NCBI RefSeq assembly: GCF_023715365.1
Contig: NZ_JAMBNZ010000016.1
Span: 1 to 64,000 of the forward strand
Source: Georgenia satyanarayanai
GTDB taxonomy: Bacteria > Actinomycetota > Actinomycetes > Actinomycetales > Actinomycetaceae
Direction of reading: 5' to 3'
Length of the DNA stretch: 64,000 bases
Shown: one piece after another, positions 43,876 to 51,788 of the stretch
Layout of the letters: the number at the start of each line of letters is the position of its first letter
Numbering within the stretch: the first letter of the stretch is position 1
Notes under the pieces: generated by a model
Seen by the model: only the letters and a program-made list of their open reading frames with translations
What the model was told of the DNA's origin: nothing
The model's database searches: none
Position numbers and translations under genes: made by a program

Positions 43876-44622
43876 TCAGCCCAGGCCGACGAGGAAGGAC
43901 ACGAGCGCGGCGAGGACAACGGTGTTGAACACCCAGCCGACGAGCATGTGGCCGGCCAGCGTGCGGCGCATCCGCGCCGTCGTCGCCTGCACGTCCGCGG
44001 GCCCGAAGGCGGCCTGGACGCCGAGGGCGAGGTAGAGGTAGTCGGAGAAGTGACGCTCCTGGGCCTCCGGAGTCCCGTCCTCGGGGAAGCGCAGGCCACC
44101 GCCGACGGCGTCGAGGCGAGCCACGTGGACGGCGTAGGCGACGAGGCTGCCGCCCCACGCGAGGACGATCATGAGGATGCTCGCGGCGACGAGGAAGCCG
44201 AAGTCTCGCATCGACTCCGAGACGATGAGCCAGACCGCGACGACGAGGGAGCCGAGCGCGAGGAGGACCGGCCACGACGGACCGTCCCCGCCCACGCCGT
44301 CGTCCCGCCACCCCAGCGACCACCGCAGCCACCGTGGCCGTCGCAGCTGCCGACGGCGTGCCTCGCCCAGGGCGGCCGTGAGCGCGGCCCCGGACACACC
44401 GGCGAAGGCCAGGAGGGTGAGCGCGGGGTAGGCGAGGAGCAGGACGCCGTACAGGACGAGGACGACGGCGAGCGCCCGCTCGTCGTCGGGGATGTCGAGC
44501 ACCGGCGTGAGGGTGAGGAGCAGCGCGGCGACGGCGAGGACGGGAGCGACGAGCCAGGCGCGGGTGAGGTCGTCCGCGAGCAGCCGGGTGCGGCGGGGCA
44601 GGTCGAGCGTCCGGTGGGGCAC
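43876..44622 (-). CDS. DUF1345-family membrane protein
   Basis: The protein has 248 residues with six predicted helices: two near the N-terminus (25-45, 50-85), two in the middle (125-150, 155-175) and two at the end. The C-terminal block ERHFSDYLYLALGVQAAFGPADVQATTARMRRTLAGHML is characteristic of DUF1345. The function of the family is unknown. The GTG at 44622 follows GAGGACGCC. The nearest upstream gene, thymidine kinase, ends 85 bases away on the same strand. Confidence 0.8.
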   Translation of the reverse strand: MPHRTLDLPRRTRLLADDLTRAWLVAPVLAVAALLLTLTPVLDIPDDERALAVVLVLYGVLLLAYPALTLLAFAGVSGAALTAALGEARRRQLRRPRWLRWSLGWRDDGVGGDGPSWPVLLALGSLVVAVWLIVSESMRDFGFLVAASILMIVLAWGGSLVAYAVHVARLDAVGGGLRFPEDGTPEAQERHFSDYLYLALGVQAAFGPADVQATTARMRRTLAGHMLVGWVFNTVVLAALVSFLVGLG

Positions 44623-44707
44623 GGCGTCCTCTCGGGTGACGACGCCGGGCGGCGTCGCGCCCGAATCTAGAACGTCCGCGCAGGCCCGCCCAAAGCGGGC
44701 GTCCCGC

Positions 44708-45277
44708 TCAGCCGCGCAGGTGAAGGCGGCAGCGGGCCTCGTAGGCCTCCGTGCCGCCGACGTGCTCGGTGGCGGGGACGGTCGCGTCACCAACGTCCCC
44801 GGCGGCCGTGCGGACGTGGAAGGGGGCGTCGCGCCCGCACACGGCGCAGACGGCGGTGAGCTTGGTGACGTCGTCGGCGATCGCCATGAGCGAGGGCAGC
44901 GGCTCGAAGGGGCGCCCGTCGAAGGTGACGCACAGCCCCGCGACGACGACGGTGGTCCCCGCGAGGACGAGCGCCTCCACCACGGGCACGAGGCCGTCCC
45001 CGAAGAACTGGGCCTCGTCGATGGCGAGGAGGTCCGGCGTGCGGGCGGCGAGGACCGCCTCGAGCGAGGGCACGTCGCTCGCCGCGCGGGAGGGGATGCT
45101 GAGCCCGGCGTGGGACGCCACCCGCCCAACCCCGTGCCGCTCGTCCCACGAGTGGTTGACGACCTCGACGTCGAGACCGGCGAGCTGCGCGCGGCGCACC
45201 CGCCGCAGCAGCTCCTCGGACTTCCCGGCGAACATCGGCCCGCACACCACCTGGAGCCGTCCCGGAGCCTCGCGCAT
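44708..45277 (-). CDS. tdk: Thymidine kinase
   Basis: The protein has 189 residues and phosphorylates thymidine to dTMP in the salvage pathway. It shows the P-loop VCGPMFAGKSEELLRR, the Walker B and catalytic region LLAIDEAQFFGD, the lasso region VVVAGLCVTFDGRPFEPLP and zinc-ligand cysteines (AVCAVCG, and ARCRLHLR at the end). It is a type II bacterial enzyme. The ATG at 45277 follows a TAGGGT -10 box by 6 bases, pointing to a leaderless mRNA; a GTG lies 6 bases upstream. It is divergent from the S9 peptidase gene with only 37 bases between starts. Confidence 0.94.
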   Translation of the reverse strand: MREAPGRLQVVCGPMFAGKSEELLRRVRRAQLAGLDVEVVNHSWDERHGVGRVASHAGLSIPSRAASDVPSLEAVLAARTPDLLAIDEAQFFGDGLVPVVEALVLAGTTVVVAGLCVTFDGRPFEPLPSLMAIADDVTKLTAVCAVCGRDAPFHVRTAAGDVGDATVPATEHVGGTEAYEARCRLHLRG

Positions 45278-45283
45278 GGGCAC

Positions 45284-45307
45284 ACCCTAGTGAGCCGGGG
45301 TTATGTT
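45284..45307. promoter_or_regulatory. Back-to-back leaderless promoters of tdk and the S9 peptidase gene
   Basis: On the minus strand TAGGGT (45284-45289) lies 6 bases before the tdk ATG. On the plus strand TATGTT (45302-45307) lies 7 bases before the GTG at 45315. With 12 bases between the two -10 boxes, polymerases on the two promoters must interfere with each other. Confidence 0.6.
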
Positions 45308-45314
45308 CGAGGGC

Positions 45315-47126
45315 GTGAGCACCGACACCGAGACCGTCGTCCGTTCCCTCCTCGACCTACGCACGTGGGTGGCCTTCGACGTCGACGACGCCGGCCGCGT
45401 CCTCGCCGGGCACGACGAGCTCGGCACCGTCCAGCTCGTCGAGATCGCGCCGGACGGCACCCGCACGCCCCTCACCGCGCTGCCGAGCCGCTGCTCGGGC
45501 CGGTACGTCCCGGGCCGCCGCGCCGTCGTCGTCCAGCACGACACCGACGGCGACGAGCTCATGCAGCTCTCGCTCCTCGACCTCACCGTTCCGCCCACCG
45601 AGCCGGTGGCGCTGGGCGGGCTCGTGCCGCTCGTCCACGACCGCCGCTACATGCACGTGCTCCAGGACGTCACCGCCGACTCGCTCGTCTTCCACACCAA
45701 CCGCCGCAACGGCGTCGACATGGACGTCGTCGTCCGCGACCTCGCCACCGGGGCCGAGCGGGTGGTGCACGACGGCGGGGGCTACGTCGCCGCGGCCGCC
45801 GTCTCCCACGACCACGGCTCTGTCGCCGTGACCGGCCTGAGCCTGCGTCCCGCCTCGACGCTCGTGCGGGTGTCCGGGCCGCGCGCCGTCGGCGACGGTG
45901 CCGTCACCGACCCCGACGAGCACGCCCGCCACTCCCAGGTGGCGTGGGCGCCCGGGGACGAGGCGCTGCTCGTCGAGTCCAACCACGAGCGCGAGTTCAC
46001 CGGCGTCGCCCGCGTCTCGCTCGACGGGCAGGACTGGACCTGGCTCGTCACCGATGAGGCGCACGACCTGCGCCTGTGGGCCTCCCCCTCCGGACGCGCG
46101 ATGGTCGTCGGGACCGTGCGCGACGGCGTCGTCACCCTCGCCGTGCACGACGGCGACGGCGCCTCCCGCTGCGACGTCGACCTGCCCGGGGAGGGGGTGC
46201 CCGACGTCGTGTGGGCGGCGGACGAGCGGCGCATCGTGGTCACGCTGTCCACGCCCACGGACCCCTCGAGCCTCCACCTCGTGGACGTGGCGACGGGCGC
46301 GTCCACCTCGCTCGCCGCCGTCGAGGTGCCCGGCGAGCTGCGCGGGCAGCTCGCCGCGCCCACGGTGCACCGCGTGCCGACGCCCGACGGCGAGGAGGTG
46401 CCGCTCTTCCGCTACTCCCCCGCTGGCGCTGACGCCGCGCTTCAGGGTGCCTCCGTCCTGCTCATCCACGGCGGGCCGGAGTCCGCGTCGATGCAGAGCT
46501 TCAGCCCGGTGGTCCAGGCGCTCGTCTCGGCCGGGCTCACCGTGCTCGTCCCGAACGTCCGCGGCTCGACGACGTACGGCAAGCGCTGGTACTCCCTCGA
46601 CGACGTCCGCCTGCGCCTCGGCTCGGTGGCCGACCTCGCCGCCATCCACGAGTGGCTGCCCTCGCAGGGGCTGGACCCGGCGCGCAGCGCGCTGTGGGGC
46701 GGTTCCTACGGCGGCTACATGGTGCTGGCGGGGGTGGCGATGCAGCCGGAGCGGTGGGCGGCCGGCGTCGACATCGTCGGGATGAGCTCGCTCGTCACCT
46801 TCCTCGAGAACACCTCGCCCTACCGGGTGGCCTACCGGGAGCGCGAGTACGGCAGCCTCGCCGAGGACCGCGACTTCCTCGAGTCCGCGTCGCCGATCAC
46901 GTACCTCGACGACATCGTCGCGCCGCTGTTCGTCATCCACGGCGCCAACGACCCGCGCGTGCCGCTCAGTGAGGCCGAGCAGATCCGTGACGCCCTCGCC
47001 GGCCGCGGCATCGACTGCGAGCTGCGGGTCTACGAGGACGAGGGCCACGGCCTGGCGAAGCGGGAGAACCGCCAGGACTCCTACCCGGCGGCGATCGAGT
47101 TCCTCAGGCGACACCTGGCGCGCTGA
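45315..47126 (+). CDS. S9-family (prolyl oligopeptidase-type) serine peptidase
   Basis: The protein has 603 residues. The N-terminal 370 residues form a WD/propeller-like domain, and the C-terminal alpha/beta-hydrolase domain has the oxyanion-strand LLIHGGPES, the nucleophile elbow GGSYGGYMVLAG, the Asp in HGANDPRVPLS and the His in EGHGLAKREN. It is cytoplasmic (no signal peptide) and probably cleaves short peptides or acyl-amino acids, which would suit the oligopeptide import encoded nearby. The GTG at 45315 is preferred because a TATGTT -10 box ends 7 bases before it; an ATG 12 bases upstream overlaps that box. A stem-loop with a T-rich tail follows the stop. Confidence 0.9.
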   Translation: MSTDTETVVRSLLDLRTWVAFDVDDAGRVLAGHDELGTVQLVEIAPDGTRTPLTALPSRCSGRYVPGRRAVVVQHDTDGDELMQLSLLDLTVPPTEPVALGGLVPLVHDRRYMHVLQDVTADSLVFHTNRRNGVDMDVVVRDLATGAERVVHDGGGYVAAAAVSHDHGSVAVTGLSLRPASTLVRVSGPRAVGDGAVTDPDEHARHSQVAWAPGDEALLVESNHEREFTGVARVSLDGQDWTWLVTDEAHDLRLWASPSGRAMVVGTVRDGVVTLAVHDGDGASRCDVDLPGEGVPDVVWAADERRIVVTLSTPTDPSSLHLVDVATGASTSLAAVEVPGELRGQLAAPTVHRVPTPDGEEVPLFRYSPAGADAALQGASVLLIHGGPESASMQSFSPVVQALVSAGLTVLVPNVRGSTTYGKRWYSLDDVRLRLGSVADLAAIHEWLPSQGLDPARSALWGGSYGGYMVLAGVAMQPERWAAGVDIVGMSSLVTFLENTSPYRVAYREREYGSLAEDRDFLESASPITYLDDIVAPLFVIHGANDPRVPLSEAEQIRDALAGRGIDCELRVYEDEGHGLAKRENRQDSYPAAIEFLRRHLAR

Positions 47127-47134
47127 GCTCCGCT

Positions 47135-47155
47135 CGGCCGCGGGGCCGCTTCTTT
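47135..47155 (+). terminator. Rho-independent terminator after the S9 peptidase gene
   Basis: CGGCC-GCGG-GGCCG forms a short perfect hairpin starting 8 bases after the stop and is followed by CTTCTTT. Confidence 0.75.
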
Positions 47156-47697
47156 AGGTGTTGGCTTTTCGACGTGTGAGGGCCAAGAAGCCACACCGCA
47201 CGATGTGGGGTACATCGGTTCGCCTCGTCAGCGGACCAGCGCGGTCTCGCGCACCTCCGAGCCGACCGGCGAGTCGCCAGCAGACCGAACCCGGCGACGA
47301 TGGCGAGCATCCGCCAACCGCCTGGGTCCACGGCGAGGTGTGGTTCGGCATGTGATTCGCGGCGATCACCGCCGTGAAAGTAGAGCGCGAGCGGGGACGC
47401 GAGTGTCAAGACAGCCCGCAACGACCGCAAGCGGCCACTCCCGACCGGAGCCGTCAAGCACCGTCGCGCCGAGGACGAGGACACGGCCACAGGCCCGCGA
47501 GCATAGGGACTGCCCGTCACCCGTGGAGCGAGATTACCCACGGAAGTTCACACCCGGAGGGGCTCAGCCGGCGGCGGGTCCGTCCGACCGAGGCAGGCCG
47601 CCGGCCGTCACTCGGTGGCCATCGACAGCCGGCCCCGTCCTCGGTGTGGACTACTGGACCGCTGAGGTCCAATACTCCGCACCCAAGGCTGTGACGG
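47156..47697. other. 540-bp region without a recognisable gene
   Basis: The composition is less GC-rich than the surroundings and no frame shows the local codon bias. Open frames exist on both strands (for example 47104-47541 minus) but encode nothing I recognise. It may be the decayed remains of foreign DNA. Confidence 0.5.
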
Positions 47698-48546
47698 TCA
47701 GGCCGCCACGCGGCTCGGTCGCGAACGGCGCGCCGCCAGGCGCTCCCTGACCTTCTCCAGCGGGAGGAAAGCGAACCAGCACACCACCGTGGGCAGGAAG
47801 TGGATGCCCATGGCGATGAAGGTGGCGAGGTGGAAGGCGAGGAAGCAGCCGATGGCGAGGTAGAGCCACCGTCCCCGCAGGAAGAGGACCACCGGAGAGA
47901 GGATCTCCAGCACCAGCGATCCCCACTGCGCCGCGCGCAGGAGCATCGGGTAGGCCAGCGTCCACTCCACGAAGTGGGAGCCGCGCCGGACGATCGCCCA
48001 GGTGAGCACCGAGCCGTTCGCCCAGGTGACCAGGCTCCCCGCCCGGGACCACTTGGCGAACACCGAGCCGAAGTACGTGAGGACGGTGGCGATCTGCACG
48101 GTGCGCATCGCCCAGCCGGCGGCCTGGGAGAGCCGGTGGTCGCGGTAGTGGGCCACCCCGACCGTCGGCAGGACGAGGGTGGCGATCATGAGCGCCATGT
48201 GGTCGTGCTGGACGTAGGAGAAGCCCTGCGAGTTCAGTGCCCACACCCAGAAGGTGAGCGCGGCGCCCCAGCCGGCGAGGCGCTGCGCCCGACCGGCGAT
48301 GGCGAGCACGCAGAAGAGCAGGAGCGCGGCGAGCAGCGCCCAGGACAGCGCCGTGCTCAGTGGCGGCAGGTGGACGAGCCGCGCCAGCAGGGTGGGCTGG
48401 TAGAGCTCGGGGACGTGGGAGTGCTGGATGACGTCGTCGAAGTTGAACAGGACGTCCCAGATGACGAAGGCGTAGAGGAGCACGCGGAACGCGGCGACCC
48501 GGGCCAGCGGGACCGGGCGGGTGAGCCAGCCGACGACGGCGCGCAC
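47698..48546 (-). CDS. HTTM-domain membrane protein
   Basis: The protein has 282 residues with about seven helices, matching the horizontally transferred transmembrane (HTTM) domain related to vitamin-K-dependent gamma-carboxylase. Family stretches include LARVAAFRVLLYAFVIWD, WALNSQGFSYVQHDHMAL and FGSVFAKWSRAGSLVTWANG. The actinobacterial members have no proven substrate. The GTG at 48546 lies one base beyond the stop of the upstream gene, so the pair is coupled. Confidence 0.85.
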   Translation of the reverse strand: MRAVVGWLTRPVPLARVAAFRVLLYAFVIWDVLFNFDDVIQHSHVPELYQPTLLARLVHLPPLSTALSWALLAALLLFCVLAIAGRAQRLAGWGAALTFWVWALNSQGFSYVQHDHMALMIATLVLPTVGVAHYRDHRLSQAAGWAMRTVQIATVLTYFGSVFAKWSRAGSLVTWANGSVLTWAIVRRGSHFVEWTLAYPMLLRAAQWGSLVLEILSPVVLFLRGRWLYLAIGCFLAFHLATFIAMGIHFLPTVVCWFAFLPLEKVRERLAARRSRPSRVAA

Positions 48547-48547
48547 G

Positions 48548-49051
48548 TCAGTCCCCCTCCGTGGTCGAGTCCCAGCGCAGCAGCTCGACCTCCTCGGGCT
48601 CGCCGACGACGTAGCCGTCCTCCAGCTGCTGGATCGAGCGCATGAGGTAGAGCGTCTCGACGGGCTCGCGGTTCGGCTTGAGCGCCGCGTAGCCGTCGAT
48701 GAGCGACTGCATGAGCGCGGGGTTGTCGAGGATCCGCTGCAGCTGGCCCTCGACCTCCGCGCGCGCCACCCCGATCGTCCGGTCGTTCATCGCGATCCGC
48801 CGGCCGTCCTCCGTCGCGGTGTCGGCGAGCAGGTAGGTGGACCGGACGGTGCCGTCGAGGTCCCGCGCCGTGGCGAACTGGGAGAGCGTGCCGAGCGGGA
48901 AGAGGTCGTTGGTGTCGGCGACCTGACCGTAGGCGAGCACCCCGAGCGCCGCGATGGTCCCGGCGATCCGCACCGCCACCCCCGTGGCGGACAGCCGGCG
49001 GACGTCGGTCTCGTCAGCCTCCGGGCGACGGTGCTCTCGGGGCGACTCCAT
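48548..49051 (-). CDS. Membrane-anchored protein partnered with HTTM
   Basis: The protein has 167 residues with one N-terminal helix (about 25-45, VAVRIAGTIAALGVLAYGQ) and a mostly helical outside domain (TARDLDGTVRSTYLLADT, NPALMQSLIDGYAALKPN). I do not recognise a domain. It is regularly the kind of small companion found directly upstream of HTTM genes in actinobacteria, and coupling here supports a joint role. The ATG at 49051 is 7 bases after a TACGCT -10 box. Confidence 0.7.
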   Translation of the reverse strand: MESPREHRRPEADETDVRRLSATGVAVRIAGTIAALGVLAYGQVADTNDLFPLGTLSQFATARDLDGTVRSTYLLADTATEDGRRIAMNDRTIGVARAEVEGQLQRILDNPALMQSLIDGYAALKPNREPVETLYLMRSIQQLEDGYVVGEPEEVELLRWDSTTEGD

Positions 49052-49058
49052 GACGGGC

Positions 49059-49148
49059 AGCGTAACGGCGTCGGGCAGCGGCGAGACCCACCGCCGCGGG
49101 GCGGGGCGTGTCACTCGCCGTGCCGGGGCGCGGGGACGCCGTTACGGT
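49059..49148. promoter_or_regulatory. Divergent leaderless promoters of the HTTM pair and the YidD-like gene
   Basis: On the minus strand TACGCT occupies 49059-49064, 7 bases before the ATG at 49051. On the plus strand TACGGT occupies 49143-49148, 6 bases before the ATG at 49155. No Shine-Dalgarno is seen for either gene. Confidence 0.55.
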
Positions 49149-49154
49149 GACGCG

Positions 49155-49442
49155 ATGGGACCCGCCACGCGCGCCGCAGATGCCCTGATCCGCCTGTACC
49201 AGCAGCGCCTGTCCCCGCGGAAGGGGTGGACCTGCGCCCACCTCGTCGCCCACGGCGGCCAGTCGTGCTCGGCAGCGGTGCGTGACGTCGTCGTGAGCCG
49301 TGGCGTCGCCCGGAGCGTCGTGCCGACGGTCCTCCGCTTCGTCGCCTGCTACCAGGCGGCAAGCATGCTGGCGACCACCCAGGTGCAGGGGGTGTGCTGC
49401 TGCGGCGGCATCCCCATCCCCTTCCGTTTCGGCGGCCGCTGA
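49155..49442 (+). CDS. YidD-like membrane-insertion efficiency factor, divergent
   Basis: The protein has 95 residues. It begins RAADALIRLYQQRLSPRKGW and continues with HGGQSCSAAVRDVVVSRGV, which parallels the YidD pattern (LIRLYQ-x-x-SP ... CS-x-Y-x8-HG). It departs at the end with the cysteine-rich GVCCCGGIPIPF, not part of ordinary YidD. Classical yidD sits beside rpmH, rnpA and yidC; this copy does not, so it is probably a second, specialised paralogue. The metal-binding potential of the Cys cluster is notable. Confidence 0.7.
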   Translation: MGPATRAADALIRLYQQRLSPRKGWTCAHLVAHGGQSCSAAVRDVVVSRGVARSVVPTVLRFVACYQAASMLATTQVQGVCCCGGIPIPFRFGGR

Positions 49443-49460
49443 CGGGCCGACGGCGGAACT

Positions 49461-49565
49461 TCAGCTGCCGGGCGCGGTGAGCGCGGCACGGAGGCGCTCG
49501 AGGCCGTAGTCGAAGGTCTCGTCGACGCTCCCACCGAGCCGGAAGGCCCGGCGAGCTCCATTGGA
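49461..49565 (-). pseudogene. 3' fragment of a TetR-family regulator gene
   Basis: The last codons read AFRLGGSVDETFDYGLERLRAALTAPGS then stop. The segment FDYGLERLRAAL is the usual C-terminal helix of TetR regulators. Upstream in the same frame the sequence quickly loses any resemblance and no HTH is found, so only the 3' end survives. Confidence 0.6.
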
Positions 49566-49583
49566 GGAAACCCGGGCGCACAG

Positions 49584-49685
49584 CCTGCTCCGTTCACGGA
49601 CAAGCCTGAGCAGGCGCTGGCTTCCCTCGACCGGCTGCGGGCATCTCCGTGGGCGCTGCCGGGGCACGGGGCACCCTGGCGCTGA
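49584..49685 (+). pseudogene. 3' fragment of a metallo-beta-lactamase-fold hydrolase gene
   Basis: The frame reads PAPFTDKPEQALASLDRLRA then SPWALPGHGAPWR and stops. The PGHG-x-PW ending after a helix of the type EALASLDRL is the signature C-terminus of MBL-fold hydrolases. None of the catalytic HxHxDH region is present. It abuts the TetR fragment, suggesting that a deletion fused the 3' ends of two genes that once converged. Confidence 0.6.
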
Positions 49686-49747
49686 GCACCGGCCGCTGGG
49701 GTCCGCGCCGCCTGACGACCCCGGCGGGGCGCAATCCCATAGCCTAT

Positions 49748-49767
49748 GCGTAACCGTAGCGTTACGC
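49748..49767. promoter_or_regulatory. Operator-like palindrome of the ArsR gene
   Basis: GCGTAAC and GTTACGC form a perfect 7-bp inverted repeat with a 6-base spacer. It overlaps a possible -10 (TAGCGT, 49757-49762) and ends 14 bases before the ATG, a normal site for autorepression by an ArsR-type dimer. Confidence 0.65.
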
Positions 49768-49781
49768 TTCGGGGATCGGGG

Positions 49782-50159
49782 ATGACCGTGTTCGAGGCGC
49801 TGGCGGACGAGACGCGACGCCGCCTGCTTCTGGAGCTGGCTGACGGTGCACAGTCGGCCGGTGAGCTGGCCGCGACCGAGGCAGTCTCCCGCCCTGCGAT
49901 CAGCCGGCACCTCAAGGTGCTCCGCCAGGCAGGCCTCCTGGACGTGCGCCAGCACGGACGCCACCGCATCTACGCGCTGCGCCCGGACGGACTCTCACCG
50001 GTCCGGGAGCTGCTGGACCGGCTCGAGGCGGTCGACGAGCCGATCATCGCGCTGCCGGTCACCGACGGGCAGCTGGCAGCCCTCGACCTCGAGGTGCGCA
50101 GGACGGCGCGCGAGTCCCGGACCATGTCCGACCACCTGTCCCAGAGGAGCTCATCATGA
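49782..50159 (+). CDS. ArsR-family winged-helix regulator
   Basis: The protein has 125 residues. It starts VFEALADETRRRLLLELADG and has the recognition helix region VSRPAISRHLKVLRQAGLLD and the wing DVRQHGRHRIYAL. Metal-binding cysteines are absent, as in the subgroup paired with AHSA1/SRPBCC proteins. The gene overlaps the SRPBCC gene by 4 bases. A palindrome just upstream is the likely operator. Confidence 0.92.
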   Translation: MTVFEALADETRRRLLLELADGAQSAGELAATEAVSRPAISRHLKVLRQAGLLDVRQHGRHRIYALRPDGLSPVRELLDRLEAVDEPIIALPVTDGQLAALDLEVRRTARESRTMSDHLSQRSSS

Positions 50160-50659
50160 CCACGACACCAGAACCGCGCGGCCGGCTCGGCACCGGCACC
50201 CACGGGCGCGAGGTGCAGATCGAGCGCCAGTTCCACGCCCCCATCGGCGACGTGTGGGCGGCGATGACCGAGCCAGACCGCCTCGAGCGGTGGATCGGGC
50301 GGTGGGAGGGGGACCCCGCCACGGGGAAGGTCACCTTCTTCATGACGGCCGAGGGCGACGACGTCGGGCCGGAGGAGCTGACGATCACCGAGTGCAGGGC
50401 GCCCCACCGCTTCGCCGCGGACACCACCGTCGGGGAGGGGGTCTGGCACCTGCGCTTCGAGCTCAGCCAGGACGGTGAGGTCACGACCCTCGTGTTCGCC
50501 CAGGCGCTCGGCGATGACCCGCTCGGCAGCGTCGGGCCCGGGTGGGAGTACTACGTCGACCGACTGGCGCGGACCCTGGCGGGCGAGGACGCCGCGGACG
50601 TCGACTGGGACGACTACTACCCGGCCATGAGCGCCTACTACGAGGCCCTCGAGGGCTGA
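50156..50659 (+). CDS. SRPBCC (AHSA1-type) ligand-binding protein
   Basis: The protein has 167 residues. It shows the START-like pattern IERQFHAPIGDVWAAMTEPD, RLERWIGRWEGDP, LTITECRAPHRF and a long C-terminal helix with YYVDRLARTLAGE. Coupled ArsR-AHSA1 pairs are frequent; the ligand is unknown. Translation is coupled to the regulator through an ATGA overlap. Confidence 0.88.
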   Translation: MTTTPEPRGRLGTGTHGREVQIERQFHAPIGDVWAAMTEPDRLERWIGRWEGDPATGKVTFFMTAEGDDVGPEELTITECRAPHRFAADTTVGEGVWHLRFELSQDGEVTTLVFAQALGDDPLGSVGPGWEYYVDRLARTLAGEDAADVDWDDYYPAMSAYYEALEG

Positions 50660-50730
50660 CGACGCTCCCCAGCGCCGCTACCCCTCGCGAACTGCCTCCT
50701 GAAGAGTGCCCACGACACCTCACCGCTGCG

Positions 50731-51225
50731 TCATCGGCGCCGGCGAGCCGACAGGAGGCCTCGCAGCAGCCTGGTCCACCGCGAGCGCCGAGCGGGGACC
50801 GCCGGTGGATCACCTGCCGCGGACGCCGCACGGTCCAGACACTCCTCGATGAGCGCATCGTGCAGCGGACGGAAGACCAGTGGCCACGTCACCGTGGCCG
50901 CACCACTGACCCTCATCACCAGCTCGTGCCGCAGCACGCTGGACCGTTCTCCCACCGCCGTCACCGAGAAACCGTGCGTTCCGTGGAAGCCCACCGGTCT
51001 GGTGAACCGGAAGGTGACGGAGCGACCGGGAGTGAACGCCTCGACGACGTACCGCACCGGTCCGTGCCCACCCGTCGCGCCGACCCCGAGGGGCCGGTCG
51101 AGTCTCATCGCGGGCCACTGGTCGCGCGGCCACAGGCGGTCCGAGCTGCTCGCCAGGGAGTTGATGAGCTCACGCACCCACTCCGCGTCCGCGGCGATCT
51201 CGCGCTCGTGCACGTTGCGGATCAC
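50731..51225 (-). CDS. SRPBCC-family protein with a basic C-terminus
   Basis: The protein has 164 residues. It starts VIRNVHEREIAADAEWVRELI and has YVVEAFTPGRSVTFRFTRPVG and LHDALIEECLDRA, fitting a polyketide-cyclase/START-like fold. The tail (RRSRWTRLLRGLLSARRRR) is strongly basic. The GTG at 51225 was chosen over a longer frame because the fold begins there. Its function is unknown. Confidence 0.7.
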   Translation of the reverse strand: MIRNVHEREIAADAEWVRELINSLASSSDRLWPRDQWPAMRLDRPLGVGATGGHGPVRYVVEAFTPGRSVTFRFTRPVGFHGTHGFSVTAVGERSSVLRHELVMRVSGAATVTWPLVFRPLHDALIEECLDRAASAAGDPPAVPARRSRWTRLLRGLLSARRRR

Positions 51226-51289
51226 GGCCCACTCCCGGTTCGGCCGACTTCGCCACACGCGTTCCCGGCACGCACGGCACAGCCGACCG

Positions 51290-51727
51290 TCACGTCCGCT
51301 TCAGCTCCTCGGCGAGCATGACGATGATGCCGCTCGGGCCACGCACGTAGGTGAGCCGGTAGAGGTCCTTGTACGTCGCCACTCCGCGGAGCGGGTGGCA
51401 GCCGTGCCGCGCCGCCACCTCCAGGGCGTCGTCGAGGTCGTCGACCGCGAAGGCGACACGGTGCATGCCGATCTCGTTCGGCCGGGTGGGCTCGGTCTCG
51501 ATGGCCTGCGGGCGGAGGTACTCGAAGAGCTCGATGCGCGCCTGGCCGTCGGGCGTCTGCAGCATCGCGATGTTCGCGTGGTTGTCGTCGAGCCCGACGG
51601 CGGTGTCCGTCCACTCGCCGCTGACCGTGTCACGGCCGAGCACGGTGAGACCGAGGTCGGTGAAGAAGGCGATGGCCGCGTCGAGGTCCTGCACCGCGAT
51701 GCCGACGTTGTCCAGCCTGATGGCCAT
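51290..51727 (-). CDS. VOC-family (glyoxalase-like) protein
   Basis: The protein has 145 residues with two beta-alpha-beta-beta-beta units. The first begins DNVGIAVQDLDAAIAFFTDLG and the second is MHRVAFAVDDLDDALEVAARHG. A conserved Glu occurs in ARIELFEYL and another acidic residue in the C-terminal strand region IIVMLAEEL. It probably binds a metal, with substrate unknown. The ATG at 51727 is 7 bases after a TAGCGT -10 box, implying a leaderless mRNA. Confidence 0.88.
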   Translation of the reverse strand: MAIRLDNVGIAVQDLDAAIAFFTDLGLTVLGRDTVSGEWTDTAVGLDDNHANIAMLQTPDGQARIELFEYLRPQAIETEPTRPNEIGMHRVAFAVDDLDDALEVAARHGCHPLRGVATYKDLYRLTYVRGPSGIIVMLAEELKRT

Positions 51728-51788
51728 GGGCGGCACGCTAGCGAGCGCCGGGTCGGCGGACAAGGGTGTTGCCGGGATCCGGGGAGCG

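Noticed and set aside
40394-44035. 1213-codon plus-strand frame
   Set aside because: It is antisense to putA and extends through the tandem repeats; no recognisable protein.
47104-47541. Minus-strand frame of 145 codons after the S9 peptidase gene
   Set aside because: It overlaps the terminator and the peptidase stop, lacks a ribosome site and the local codon bias, and has no recognisable domain.
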